Of a stretch of 64,000 nucleotides of DNA, positions 23,062-34,807 are shown one piece after another. The stretch comes from Gordionus sp. m RMFG-2023 (Eukaryota > Nematomorpha > Gordioida > Chordodea > Parachordodidae): positions 38,665,561-38,729,560 of the forward strand of contig NC_088775.1 of assembly GCF_954871325.1 (NCBI RefSeq). The letters run 5' to 3'. The first letter of the stretch is position 1; every line of letters begins with the position of its first letter. Under the pieces are notes generated by a model. The model ran no database searches. It saw nothing but the letters and a program-made list of their open reading frames with translations, and was not told where the DNA came from. The position numbers and the translations under genes were made by a program.

Positions 23062-26000
23062 TTTTAATATCTTTGTAAAAACACTAAATTAAAATTTAAA
23101 GTATGTGTTGCTTCCATGACGCTGGAAATTATATACTAGAATTAATCTTTATACCATTTAAATTTTGAAATTAATTAGCCAGATACTTTAATATTTTCTG
23201 AAAAAAATTGTGTCAGATATTTAATTTTTTTCAATATTAAGAGTCAATATACCCTCGCCTAATTGCGAGGTAATATCTGTGAAGATCATATAAAGTTACA
23301 AATCGCTTATTGATTTGGTTAATAATATATCCAAAAGTGCTATAAAGACAATTATTATATAATAATCTTTAATCCAAGCATTGTTAATAAATTATATGTT
23401 GTCCTGAAATCGAAATTTGTAAATCTCAGAATCATAAAACTTTAATTTCTCCTCAGCAAATATATATCTCGTGAAATTCTTGCTCAATATTTTCTCTTAC
23501 TTTTCTAGTTGTGCTATAAGATTGTCAGCGATTTTTTTGGTATTGCCCACGTAATTTTTTTAAAATATATTGCATAAGAAAGTTAGTAACTAAATTATTT
23601 ATTAATGTATTCCAATGAAAAAATAAATCGGTTGCCATATTAAATCTAAGAATGTATCTGCCTCCGATAAAATATCGTTAAGGCTATTCTGATATTTCTT
23701 CAAGTGAACCCAAAATAGGCTATTTAAAATATTATCTTTTTGAAATAGGAATACTTTTTTATTCATGAAAATCTTTTATATTTCTTCTAAAATCTTTTAA
23801 AAATAATTTGCATTTTTTGGCTACGGAATTTGTTCTTCTTCCATTGGCTACGCGCCTGCTAAAAATATATTTAAACTTGATGCATGATTTTCAAACTTTC
23901 CTAAAATTTATAAGAGGTTGTAACTGTCATATGTACATTTATTATTTTTAATTTAATTTATATTTTTTAAAATACCCTGACCGAATATTTTAAATCGCTA
24001 TTATTATATAAGAATTAAAAATAAATGTAGTATATTTTTTAAAAATCCGGGCCGATGCAAATGGTACCTCCGCAGGTATCTTGTTAATATTAATAAGACT
24101 TAATATCTTAGTGTATTTATAATTTTATCCTCAAAAACACATTTTATCATAAAAGAAATTTACAATAGATGCAAGATTAAAATATCATTCCATAATTTGT
24201 TAATCTTAAAGCGACTATTATTATATTCTTTTATTTATTTTCAAAATTCAATAATTTAAATATTTTGCTGACCCTTGAAAAGGGGAAGCAGAAGTTATAA
24301 AGGTAAAAAAAAATCCAAGGCAATATAATCTATCGCATATCACCACAATGATAATCTTAAATTTTCTTGAAAATATTAATGTGTAATTAATTAATTTTAT
24401 CATCCATGTAATATATTTTTTATAAAAAAAATAATAACATTTTATTTTGTGAAATTATAGAGAAAAAAAATATATACCAGTTTTTAAATATTGATTATTC
24501 ATTAAGAGGATTTATTTTTTTGAAATTTACATAATTTTTTAACTTTATATTTAATATTTATTTAAATTATATTTTTTTCTATTTTAATATACTTTTTAAT
24601 TTAAATATTTCCTCCTTTTATATAATCCTTCCAATAGGAGCTAAAAACCTCTGAAATTTTGATGGCCTCTTTATGATTTTTGAAATATTTATAAAAAAAA
24701 TTTACAATTTAAATTGATTCAAGCTTACATATCGGGATATTTTAGTTTTTACAATGATATCGTTTCAAAAAGTTTATGAACTGCCCCACTAAAATTTTAT
24801 TTAAAAAAAACAAGTTCGTGAATTATAATTTTATACACAATAAATTATATTTTTTTAAATGGCCTGGTCTAACAGAGTTGCCAAAAGATTTCTCAAATGT
24901 TACTATAACTATATAACAAATCGAGTTTTCTTCAAGCAACTAAATACCATATATAGATGTTACAAAGATAAACCATCTTTTTTATAGAATAAGTAGGAAA
25001 TGTTTTTTTTATTGATTATGTCAAAGTGTATTGATAATGCAATGCTTAGAATAACTAGTAAACAAAATAATAGAATAATCTGGGTAAACAGTGGAAAAAT
25101 ATTATTATTACTCAATATTTATTTTATATCTGGATCAATGTTGGGAAAATTTTCAATGAAAATAAATTCGAATATAAATATAAATACATTTAGAAAAAGT
25201 ATTTTAATATAAATACAGATACATTTAAAAAAATATATTTAAATATAAATATATTTAAAAAATTATTTCAATATTAATACAAATACATTTTAGAAAAATG
25301 TATAATAAATCCTCAGAAAATTATCTGGATACAAATTCATTTAAAAATTTTATATTTACGATAGAAGATATTTGGAAAAATATCTTTAGGATGTAAGATA
25401 CTTATTCCTTATTTGTTTTAAAGTATCTAAGACAAGAGATACTTTTTAAAATTTTAAATGCGCAGATATATTCCTAACCTTTCAATTATTGTTTTATTTT
25501 CAGTTTTATATTTTAGGCTTTCATCAATTTTTCATTGCAAAGATCTTCGAGAAATTTTTTTCCATTGGTAATGATAATCAAAAGTTCCAATAAATAGAAA
25601 ATAAGGATAAACGAAAACTATAAAATTAAATTTACCTTCCATCATTTCGGCATATTTTTTTTGTTCAACTATAGATAATGAGCATTCCTTTAACAGAAAA
25701 CGAATTTAATAAATTATTAAATTTTTCCTGAGATATTCATTTCTTTTTATTACTTGAAAACAAAATTCCAGTGAACAAAATAAAATATTTTACATTTTTA
25801 ATATATTTTATCAATATTTTTTTTCTTACTTTTCTAAATTCTTGATGATTTTTTATATATAAAATTTTCATATCATTATTGATCATTATAAAAATTTATT
25901 TTAAAAATTCTAAATTTAACAAATGAATGGTATGATGTGGAATATGAAATTAATTTTATTATAAATGGGACTTTTAATAAAATTAAATAATATACTATTA

Positions 26001-26608
26001 GATGCTCGACTAAATTAGATGAAGTCTGCAAAGCCACTTATTATGGCATTCTTTACACTCTGCCTGCAGTAATTTCATTATTGGTATGTTCATGTTGTGT
26101 TGGGCTACTTCAAAAAAATTTCATTTAATATGCTAGTTTATATTTGTAATTGTATTCTTCTTCTGTAACATCATTTTTTCACTTTCCGATTCTCAGCATC
26201 TACATGACAGGATTTTCCTGGATAAAAACCCCCTTAAAAATCTATGCTCTATAAATAGAGTACTCCCTTCATAAATTTTAAAAAGAAAAACTTAACTTAT
26301 TAGCTCTACTACCAACTATAAAATATTGTGAATATAAAAGAGTTATTTTTTCGAATATTTACAATGAATGCAATTGTTATAGTATATTGTTTGTCATGAA
26401 TATGAGTTTGCTGAGAATGTCTAACCATTTTAAATTACATTTAAAAGGATAAACAATTATAATAAAGATTAGATATAATTTTAAGGAAAAACAAAAATTG
26501 TTCTATATAAATTTGTAACATTTTAAAATGTAATTAATTAACTTAAATTTGATGTTTACTATTACCAAAATAAGAATATTCACATATATATAAATGACAA
26601 GAAGATTT
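23062..26608. other. Long AT-rich stretch without a recognised gene
   Basis: Both strands were read without finding a domain. 'aaaaatccgggccgatgcaaatgg' near 24040-24065 is a lone end of the GGCCCG family. At 25215-25330 'aatataaata.a.a.atttaaaaaa' repeats in a short degenerate array, and 25340-25460 is rich in 'gtatct/agatac' motifs like the interior of 17826-18104. The frame at 25000-25212 looks like chance. Confidence 0.4.
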
Positions 26609-26688
26609 TCAGTCTGATCTGGGGATTCTCGCCTTAAGATCCCGCCATATTTCAATACGTTGAGTATGGGAAGATTTATCATTTGGAT
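26609..26688 (-). CDS. Weak terminal-exon candidate
   Basis: After a good acceptor ('aaattttacag', AG at 26690-26689) a minus-strand frame reads 'KSSHTQRIEIWRDLKARIP' and closes at a TGA (26611-26609). The composition is polar and protein-like, and the local GC is higher than the flanks. No family recognised; no polyadenylation signal could be tied to it. Confidence 0.22.
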
Positions 26689-27241
26689 CTGTAAAATTTC
26701 TGCTGTCCACCTATACCCAAATGGCATTTGATTTTTAAATCCTCTTTGTTAAATTTAAAATATACGTTAAATTAATATTTATTAATTAAAAAATCTCCAA
26801 CTAATGGCCGCATAAAAATATAATCGCCACACGATCGCATATTTTAAAAAAAAAAAATTACTATAAACAAATTTTTAAAAAAATATTACAGTAAAACGAG
26901 AGTGTCATTATTAAATATATAATAAAGGGGGGTAAACAAAGTAAGATTTTATTTAGACTTGTGCTCAAAATCTTAATCGTCGGTTTTTTTTTAGAAAAAT
27001 TTTATCGGTGCGCCGAATTAGCTGGCGCCTAATGATTTGGCCTTGCTTTAGCACTGTTACATGCTTGAAAAATGAATTTAATTTATAATTCATTTAATTT
27101 CATATTTTATTTATTTGGGCATTCTTAGTTGTAATATTCAGCAATTTTTAATGAAACAATGTATAAATTTGGAATGCAAACAAAATATAAAGTAAGTGAA
27201 TATAAATAAATTAGATGTCAAATTTAGTCAAATTATAATTA

Positions 27242-27450
27242 TAGTGAATAAATGTTAATTTGTCAAGATTGGTGGGGCATGAAGAGGTTCTTCTGGCTTT
27301 GAGTATTAAACCATCAATGTAGATTCATTCGCTAGATGTACTGGTTGCAGGTATTAAAGTACTTTAGCTAAATAAGTAAGTCTAGAAAGTTCGCCTTTTC
27401 CAATAGGTTAGTACATCCTGTTTTGGTATAGTATGTTGGCTTAGTATAAT
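27242..27450 (-). pseudogene. hAT transposase C-terminal (dimerisation) relic
   Basis: The minus strand reads 'DVLTYWKRRTF', then '..LIPATSTSSE', then 'GLILKARRTSSCPTNLDKL'. This is the hAT dimerisation signature of ZBED/Tip100-like transposases, normally W...FP.L..lA...L.IPATS..SER.FS..G.I...RR..L.P.N...L. Stop codons interrupt the frame (one after CLFS-like 'YLFS', one in place of the Arg after SSE). The N-terminal portions are not recognisable upstream. It belongs to a different hAT lineage from the 10.5/21.7-kb relics and from the 38-41-kb element. Confidence 0.65.
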
Positions 27451-28102
27451 AATAAATTTTTGTTCTAGATTACTAGTGTAATTATAATCGTTGCCTGGAA
27501 GGGAATGTTTACTAGCTACTGGTTATGAATTGGATGGTGGCCTATTATATTCACTTGAACCTCACTCTCTAAGTTTTAAATGTCTAATTAAAATCAAATA
27601 TTCTGAAAAAATTTTAAGATGAAATCTCGTTTTAAGTAATGCGACTAATATCGAATGTACTAAATATTTTAAATTTTTAGCAATAAAAATGAAAAATTAC
27701 TATATAAAATATTAATTGCAGTTCTTTAGGAATCCCCTATGGCCAGGCTTTTATGCATATTCTCTTTTAGACAAATAATATCTGATCTATCAGATTCATT
27801 GATTTGCATATTTGTTTTATTTCACTGTATAATAAAAAACAGGAAATAAATTTTACAGATTTTCCAAATGGATTTAGTAATGCGAATAGTTACTAAAAAG
27901 TCTAAGTTTATTAGATAGAGTTTTTTTTTCTTAATTGCAAATAGGATGGTTTAAATGGTGTCAGTTCATTAAATAAAGATGATAATAATAATATGTATAT
28001 TATGTTTATATAAATAAAATATAAAATAACGTTATTTAATTCATATTTTAATTATATTTTATTGATTTCAATATTCTAAAGAAAAATAATTAATATTTAT
28101 AA

Positions 28103-30555
28103 GTTGTATTCCATGGCAAATCAACTGAAGATTCAACCCGACCCTCTCTATTTTTTTATAAATTTGTATGATGGTAGTATATACACTCACTGGTAAAAAT
28201 ATATAATTTTAATTAACTCAGTTTACTTCATGAGGTATGGCTAGAAACGCGGAAATTCCAAAGTACATCATATTTAATTTTAAATATCTCAAAAAGTAAA
28301 TAAGCTAAAAACACAATTTAAATTTTATTAAATAGCTCTAAAAAGCCCTTTAATATGATATAAAATATATTTTATTGAAAATAAGTCTATTACTAAAAAC
28401 CGGAAATGGCTATAAAATAAAAATTGCTCTTTTTTTCTTTCAAATTTGTTTTAACAAATAGACATTATATTTCTTAATATTTGTACAAAATTCAAGATTG
28501 GGACGAGTACTGGGCCATAGTTATTACACTTTAAATATAAGTAATATGGTTTAAATCCTATATTATACCAATTATAGAGTAATTATTTTTTTAAAAAAAA
28601 GTGAGAAATATATGTGAATAATAGCATGAAAACTAAAATCCTAAAAAATCTTATTATTTGCGTTTTTTTAATATTAAAACATTTACCAAATTGTATTGTA
28701 TTATTTTAAATATAAAGCAAAATGCATTAATTTGGAAGTATTATAAGGAATAAAAAATAAGATTTTGCAAAAAGTAATAAAGTAACGACTATGATAATAA
28801 AAGTGATCTCAATAATCTCTTCATCCCATCTAAAGATCTAAATTCGTCCCCTAAAATAAATTATTCTTAAATTTGAGATTTTTGACCTAATGATGTAGTT
28901 TATTTTTCATTGCCGGATAATTAATTATCTTTATGATCGTCAGAAATATATTTTCATTTTAAAGATTATATTAATCTACTTATAATTAATCATCAAACAA
29001 AATAATTATATTTGGCATAAAGTCATATTCAAAATTAATTCCAACAGCAACATCCGTCATTTTTATTGATTAATTTTACATAGCCTATTTTCTAAGAAAT
29101 TAAATTTAAGTATTCATTATCCAATTTATTTATTAATTTAAAAAAATTATATAAAATTTTTAAGCATCTTTTATTTCCAAAAGAATGTTTACAAAAGTTA
29201 TTTATTTTTCAGTAAAGTGCTGTAACCCCTTTCGAATTAAATCTCATTCAGTAAGTTACGATCTTAGAGGTGTTTTACAGTGAATGATACAAGTGAATTT
29301 TAGCTTATCAATTAATCAAAAAATTTGTAGTTCTTGCTGGAAAAAATTAAAAAAATATTCAACAAATCCCATCTTACCTTCTACTTCTACTATCCCTATC
29401 ATTCTATTTTTAACTTACCTTCTACCTCAACTATTAGTGAAACATTTAGTGATTCTGAATATGATCAACCAAGCAATAATCCCGAATCTTAAGCAGCTTT
29501 TATTTATTTCAAATAAAATTAATTCTATTCTTGAAAGAAAGATTTGATAAGATTTCTATAATTTTTTATTTTTCTGATGGAGCTGTTACTCAGTATAAAA
29601 ACAAAAATATCTTCTAAACCTCTAAAACCATTATAATGATTTTGGGATCAAGGCAGAATGGCGTTTTTTTGCAACTGAACATGCAACGTTGAATATTTAA
29701 GAACTGAAAACCAATCTCGAAAATAGATTTTTAAGGGCCAAACGAATTCCCTGGACACAAAAATATCATTCATGTATTCCGATGGAAGAAAAAATGAAAG
29801 TCAAATTTTATTCTAATTCCTTAGATTATTTAATGTATGATATTATTTAATCAATATGTTTATTACAATATTAATTTCCTATTGATATTCATGTAATATA
29901 AATAATTAACTAAATAAAGTTACAAATATTTTTATAATTATTATCTTTAGCTTATGTGTTATATATGACACAATGTCTACTAGCGATCTGCATAGGGCCT
30001 AATTTTTCTAACACGGCCCAAAAGATTTATTAAAAAATATATCCGGCCCGATCCCAAACAAATTATCTCTTTATTTATTTCGTAAATTACTATACATTTA
30101 GTATAATATAATATTTAAGCCATACTACTTATATAATATTCGTCCCAATCTAGGATTTTGTTCAAATATTAAGTAGTATAATGTCTATCTGTAAAAAAAA
30201 TTGAAAGAAAAAAAAGGAGCAATTTTTATTTTATAGCCATTTCTGGTTTTCTATTTCCGGTTTTTGATACTAAACTTATTTTTAATAAAATAAATTTTAT
30301 ATCATTAAATTAATAAAATTTAAATTGTATTTTTAGCTTAATTACTTTTTGAGATATTTAAAATTAAATATGATGTATTTTGGAATTTTCCTTTCTAAAA
30401 TGGCCATATCTCATGAAGTAAACTGAGTTGAGAATTAAAATTTTCTATTTTTACTAGTTAGTGTATATACAATCATCATATCATTTTTTAAAAAAATCGA
30501 AGGGAATCGGGTTGGAAATCGACTTATTTGGTTGATTTAATATGGAATAACATGT
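28103..30555 (+). mobile_element. DNA element with ~400-bp inverted ends and a transposase-like relic
   Basis: The left arm (about 28103-28510) and right arm (about 30145-30555) are inverted copies of each other. They share 'gttattccat', 'caacccga', 'gtatatacac', 'aactcagtttacttcatgag', 'aatatgatgtactttggaatt', 'tatttctggttt' and 'cgtcccaatct'-type segments. They are clearly diverged, so the insertion is not recent. The centre holds decayed plus-strand coding (29222-29790). Total ~2.45 kb. A half-copy of the GGCCCG family (29985-30070) sits next to the right arm. Long arms around a single coding region fit a cut-and-paste element; the superfamily is not certain. Confidence 0.75.
29222..29790 (+). 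pseudogene. Relic of an uncharacterised transposase-like protein ('SDGA..QYKNK' family)
   Basis: Three pieces appear in order on the plus strand: a Cys-containing N-terminal part 'CCNPFRIKSHSVSYDLRGVL' (29222-29280); 'LSINQKICSSCWKKLKKYS' (29302-29360); and 'SDGAVTQYKNKNIF' (about 29570-29615), followed by a decayed segment like 'fGi.AEWhFFAT'. From memory this order is shared by many unnamed proteins in Hydra, aphid and arachnid genomes, in which 'SDGA..QYKN' looks like an acidic catalytic block. The assignment to a transposase is inferred from the long inverted repeats around it. Several frame changes separate the pieces, so it is non-functional. Confidence 0.55.
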
Positions 30556-30599
30556 ATAATTAAATAGCATTTTTAAAATTTTACATGCCGTGCCACCAC

Positions 30600-30965
30600 C
30601 ATAAGGAAAATAGGTGGCGAACCTTGCATTGCGGCTCATTTTAATTCGTGGCTCTTCCGGCGTGGTAAAAATTGTAGATGACCCACAGGTCTATAGATAG
30701 CACGTTTAAGTTCTCTGGGCTTGGATAAAGGGACAACAATTTTCTAGAGAAATAAGAAATTTAAAAAAGTGGATACACATTTATTATTTACACAATTTAA
30801 GAAAAATAATTTTAAAAAATTAAAAAATATGGACCCAAAAAATTCATAAAGAATTCTGAAAAAATCTAAATGTTTACTTAGCAAGATAGTCTATGATTTT
30901 TAAAAAAATCTTAGAAAATCAGTAAAAATTCCTAGCTTTCAGTATTTTTAGTCCTAAATAGAATA
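30600..30965. repeat. Interspersed repeat pair (partner at 52620-52870)
   Basis: 'ctctgggcttggataaaggga.aacaattttctagagaaa', 'tttattatttacacaa' and 'tagctttcagtattttt' recur in the same order at 52620-52870. The GC-richer piece at 30585-30700 ('gccgtgccaccacc...ttcgccacct' in reverse sense) is not in the partner. Family unknown. Confidence 0.55.
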
Positions 30966-30999
30966 AGTAAAGAATTTTTTTTTCTCTTTTAGCTTTCAC

Positions 31000-32200
31000 C
31001 TTTTCTGGTGGTAAGGTCCTTCAATATATCTCTCCACTTTATGTTATCCATACTAACTCGTTTATCTAATTTATACTTCTTCATATTGGCTCTAACTTTA
31101 TGGCCCCATTAAAGTTTTGGCCTTCCTCTTTTACGTTTACCCATCACTTCCAAACTCTCAACCTTATTTCCTATGTAATTTATAGGCCTTCTTATTGTAT
31201 GCCCATACCACCTAAGTCTGTTTACCATTATCTTAGTCTTAATGGGCACTACCTTTAAACTTCCTAGTATTCTTGTACTTCGCACCTTATCCTTTATTGT
31301 TACCCCAGCAATCATCCTCAGCATTCTCATCTCCATAGTTTGTAGACTTCTCTCGTCTGATTCTTTGGTTAGCCATGTTTCCGAACTATATAGAATAGTT
31401 AGTTGTACTATGGAACTGTAAATTTTTCCCTTCAATTTGTGTGGGATTTTTTTGTCAAAGAGCACTCCAGATAAAGATCTCCACTTTAACCACCCTTGAT
31501 TAATTTTACTCTTTATCTCTTTCTCTATTGTGCCGTTTGTTTATATAGTGGAGCCCAAATATTTTCAGCTTTCAATTGCCGATATCTGCCATTCATTTAT
31601 AATACTGCTTTCTGTTTCATCTCCTCCTATCACCATATACTCCGTCTTTTCAATATTTACTTTTAGTCCGTGCTTTTCTAGGATATTTATCCAGCTCACT
31701 AGTCTTTCTTTCATTTAATCCTTGGATTCGGCAAGTATCACAATATCATCTGCAAATATCATATTCCATGGACTATCTGCGGTATAGACTGTGCTAATAC
31801 ATCTATTACTGTTATAAAGAGAAGTGTGCTGAGAGCCGACCGGCTATTGTGAAGCCTGTTGAAGTGCCAGTTGTGCTACGGACCATTGTGGTATGGCCCC
31901 TATACATATCCTGTATTATTCTTATATATTCTTCGGTTTGTGGCGTAGCGCCCACCAGATAAGTTTTTTTGGAATTCTATCGAAGGCCTTTTCTAGATCG
32001 AGAAAGACCATGTATAGCTTTTTGTTCTTTTTCCTGTATTTTCCACTCATTTGCCTAATTGGGTGGATAACATCAATTGTTGATCTTCCAGGCATAAAGC
32101 CAAACTGAGTCTCTCCTATATTATGTCTCTTAACCTTTTTCTATTATTTTTTCGTAGAGTTTAAGACACTGTGACATTAGTTTTATGCCCCTGTAATTTT
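31000..32200 (-). pseudogene. RTE LINE reverse transcriptase and C-terminal domain
   Basis: Minus-strand frames show the palm-domain blocks in order: 'QFGFMPGRSTIDVIHPIRQM' (near 32050-32110), 'YMVFLDLEKAFDRIPKK' (near 31970-32010), the catalytic 'FADDIVILAES' (31733-31766), and 'VNIEKTEYMVIGGDE' with a 'YLGS' remnant (31565-31660). The C-terminal 118-residue frame (31109-31465) begins 'MLFDKKIPHKLKGKIYSS', has 'LYSSETWLTK' and 'EMRMLRMIAGVTIKDK', and ends 'KRKRGRPKL'. This is the RTE-type tail with 'RLRWYGH' replacing the usual RLRWFGH. Coding then continues past a stop through 'NMKKYKLDKRVSMDNIKW' to about 30998. The catalytic FADD motif is intact; stops and frameshifts lie between the blocks. 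Confidence 0.88.
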
Positions 32201-32510
32201 GACAATTGTATGGATCCCCTTTATTTTTGAAGACAGGAATTAGATAGCTCTGCCTCCATTTTTGAGGGATCTCTTCATTTCCCACTATTTTTTGCAAGGA
32301 TTTGTGAGGAAATGTATTCCTTCATTCTCCTAGTATTTTAAGGTTTTCTTATGGACGATCATAAAGATCACTTGCCTTATCATTTTTCATGTGTTTGAGG
32401 ACACTTATATTTCGTGTTCTGTTATTGGTTCTTGATATGTTGGGTCTTCATCTAGATGTAGTATGTTGAGATTAAAGTTAAAAAGCTTCTAAAAATATTT
32501 TTCCCGTCTA

Positions 32511-32600
32511 TTTATTATCACTTTTCCCTTTATTATCACTTTTCCCTTTATTATCACTTTTCCCTTTATTATCACTTTTCCCTTTATTATCAATTTTTCA
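32511..32600 (-). repeat. In-frame 18-bp tandem repeat inside the LINE
   Basis: 'ttatcacttttcccttta' is repeated with an exact 18-base period (starts at 32515, 32533, 32551 and 32569, plus a partial unit at 32587). On the coding (minus) strand it adds copies of the hexapeptide KGKVII between the endonuclease and the reverse transcriptase. The repeats are virtually identical, so the expansion is young relative to the rest of the element. Confidence 0.9.
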
Positions 32601-32699
32601 TTTTTATTTTTGATTACTTTTGAAACTCCATTTATATCCCTTGAATTTTTTTTCTCGTTGCTTGGCTAATCTGGAGATTTTATTTTGCCCTTCTTTGGT

Positions 32700-33931
32700 A
32701 TGTAGTTCTTACATGTCATCGTATGCCATAGCTTTGGCCCAAGCCACCGCCTTTTTAGCTATTCTCTTGGATTTTTTGTAATTTGTCTTGTCATTTGGGT
32801 TTTTGGATTTGTACCATATTTTATATAGGGCTTTTTTCTCCTTTATAGTGGTTTGTACCTCTTCATTCCACCACCATAATTCTTTGTATGATTTGTTGCT
32901 TCCCTTGTCAAACCTAGTGTCGATTTGGCAGTGTCTATTAATCTTGATGAAAGGTCTGTCACATTTTTTCACTGACTTGTGAGGAATCTATTGTTTCAAT
33001 GTTTGCATTGATTGCAAAGGCATCTGTCATTGTTTTTAATCTACCCCATTTGATGCATGGTTCAAGTTTTATATTATTTTGAGTGGATTTATTTGAGATG
33101 TGTAAATCCATGACTAGTAGCTTGTGTTGCGCGGCGATATCTTCTCCTGGAATGACTTTGCAGTCTATTACATCTTTTAATCTTCTGCGAGAGATTAGCA
33201 TGTAATATATCTGTGTTCTTGCACCACTTTCATATGTTATTAAATGACTGTCTTTTTTCCTATAGTAGGTGTTGCTTAAGGCAAGGTCGAAGGCTTGCTC
33301 AAATTTTAGTTCATGCTCTCCTTCATCATTTCTTTCTCCGTATCCAAAACCACCATGATGCCTTTTGTAGCTATCTCTTGCTTTTCCCACATGCGCATTT
33401 AAGTCACCACCTATTATGACTAGGTCATCCTTAGGGATTTCCATTACAGCTTCATCAAGGATAGCTCTAAAGTCATCTTTCTCTTCTTCCTTGCAACCCG
33501 TTTGAGGGGCATATACTGAAAGGATGTGTAGTATTGATTGTCCAATGCAGAGTTTTATCTTCATTAGTCTATCAGAGATCTTGTTGACTTCTACTACTGA
33601 GGAGATTAGATCTTAACTGAGGATGATGCCGACACCGTTCCTATTGCTAACAATTTCATTATAGTACAATTTATACCCATCTCCAATCATGAAAGTCTTC
33701 TGACCTTTCCATCTCGTCTCTTGTATGCACGCTATATCAACTTTTCTCTTGTTCAACATTGATGCCAATTCTCGTCTTACCTTTAAGTGTCCCAATATTC
33801 AAACTTGCTAATCTTGTCTTCTTTGCTTTGACCTTTATTTTACTTTTCGCAGGATGGAGGTCTACACCCTGCGCGTCGCTTGGAGGGAACGTCTTAGCTT
33901 TCATATTCATATTTTCATTTGTGCCCTTCAT
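32700..33931 (-). pseudogene. RTE LINE AP endonuclease and linker
   Basis: The endonuclease nicks target DNA to prime reverse transcription. Minus-strand frames show the N-terminal 'RLASLNIGTLKGKTR', 'VDIACIQETRWKG' (the metal-binding Glu), 'VYAPQTG', 'IIGGDLNAHVG' (catalytic GDLNAH), 'GFGYGERNDEGE', and a late 'QHKLLVMDL' where the family has the SDH-type His; here it is QHK. An in-frame TAA lies at 33615-33613. A frameshift lies near 33775 (the frame starting at 33931 gives way to the one ending at 33613) and another near 32965, after which 'ELWWWNEEVQTTIKEKKALY' continues the linker to 32709. This is a plain decayed LINE ORF. Confidence 0.9.
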
Positions 33932-34072
33932 TTTTGTTTATTGGACAAATATCCTTAGCACCCGGCTGTCCAAGCCTGTCGATGACCGGGGTGTCATCTC
34001 TAAGCTCCGAAATTTATCCTACCATATGTCTTCAGTCATCGAAGAAAAACCGGAAAATTTTTATGTTCCTTA

Positions 34073-34086
34073 CCAGGATCGAACCT
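34073..34086 (-). promoter_or_regulatory. tRNA-like B box at the 5' side of the LINE
   Basis: The minus strand reads GGTTCGATCCTGG (34086-34073) within 'ggtcccaggttcgatcctgg', a good match to the RNA polymerase III B box and T-loop of a tRNA. No clear A box or cloverleaf is found upstream, so this is not a tRNA gene. It could be the head of a tRNA-derived SINE joined to the LINE or part of the LINE's own 5' region. Confidence 0.5.
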
Positions 34087-34389
34087 GGGACCTTCTGTTT
34101 CGCCTACAGCAACAAAATAGTTGCTAAAATTTCTTTAATTACATAGTGCATTTTTAAAATTTCAAAATATATGTTGAAGGGGAGGGGGTGATAGATATAT
34201 TGAGATAAAAAGTGGGCCCAAGTCCATCGTAATTCTGAACATTCGTGAGAATCATTAAGAAGAAATTTCTAATTTATTTTTCATCAAGATAAAGGCATTA
34301 ACTAACTCTTCCTTACCTAATAAATAATAAGAACGAATACCCTTAAAAAAATTCGTGCGTTTGAATTTTTAAGAAATTATATGGGCAAA

Positions 34390-34520
34390 TTATTATCGAA
34401 TATATTGTTTCTTTTCGTTAAATATAATTCGCAATATATTTATTATTTAGTGGTAATTCTCTCGAAATAATGTTTTGCTAAAAAGTATTCATGGTAATAA
34501 ATTCGTGATAATAGGTCATT
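34390..34520. repeat. Single relic arm of a 'TTCGC' array-ended element
   Basis: 'attcgcaatatatttatt', 'tctcgaaataatg' and 'aaattcgtgataata' are degenerate ~15-bp units like those at 51655-51890 and 53105-53405. No opposite arm is present nearby. Confidence 0.4.
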
Positions 34521-34807
34521 TCAATGGGCGAGATCTGGTAACCCCTCCCTTTCCCTGAATAAATCCTGGCTGCATCATTGGCTGGGTGAAAAGAAAGCCA
34601 TCTTTTTATAAAAGTTAATACAAAATGATTAATAAATTTAATATTAAATTATGAAAGTCTTTTATTTTAGGTTAAACTGTGATAAATATTTCAAATGTTA
34701 ATATAAAGATTTTTTCATTTACGATTATAAAAAATAAATAATCTTGCTGCAATATTTTAATTTTATTATTAACTCTTTATAGCGAGTCAAGAAAAAAAAA
34801 TTAGACA

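Larger units (their letters stand above)
30985..34130 (-). mobile_element. RTE-type LINE, nearly full length
   Basis: A single non-LTR retrotransposon is read on the minus strand: 5' region with a tRNA-like B box (34073-34086), AP endonuclease (32960-33900), linker with an 18-bp repeat array (32511-32600), reverse transcriptase (about 31500-32200) and the conserved C-terminal region (31000-31465). The 3' end is A-rich ('aaaagagaaaaaaaaattc') near 30985. The 3.1-kb length and gene order match RTE/BovB-like elements, whose endonucleases databases often mislabel 'craniofacial development protein 2'. Target duplications could not be defined. Several stops and frameshifts make it inactive, but conservation is good. 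Confidence 0.9.

Noticed and set aside
25000-25212. Short plus-strand frame as an exon
   Set aside because: Composition and flanks look random; the downstream part is an 'aatataaat' repeat.
34060-34130. A tRNA gene
   Set aside because: Only the T-arm/B-box part is present; no acceptor stem or A box could be paired.
33213-34146. Plus-strand open frames opposite the LINE
   Set aside because: They are antisense to the well-recognised endonuclease frames and show no motif of their own.
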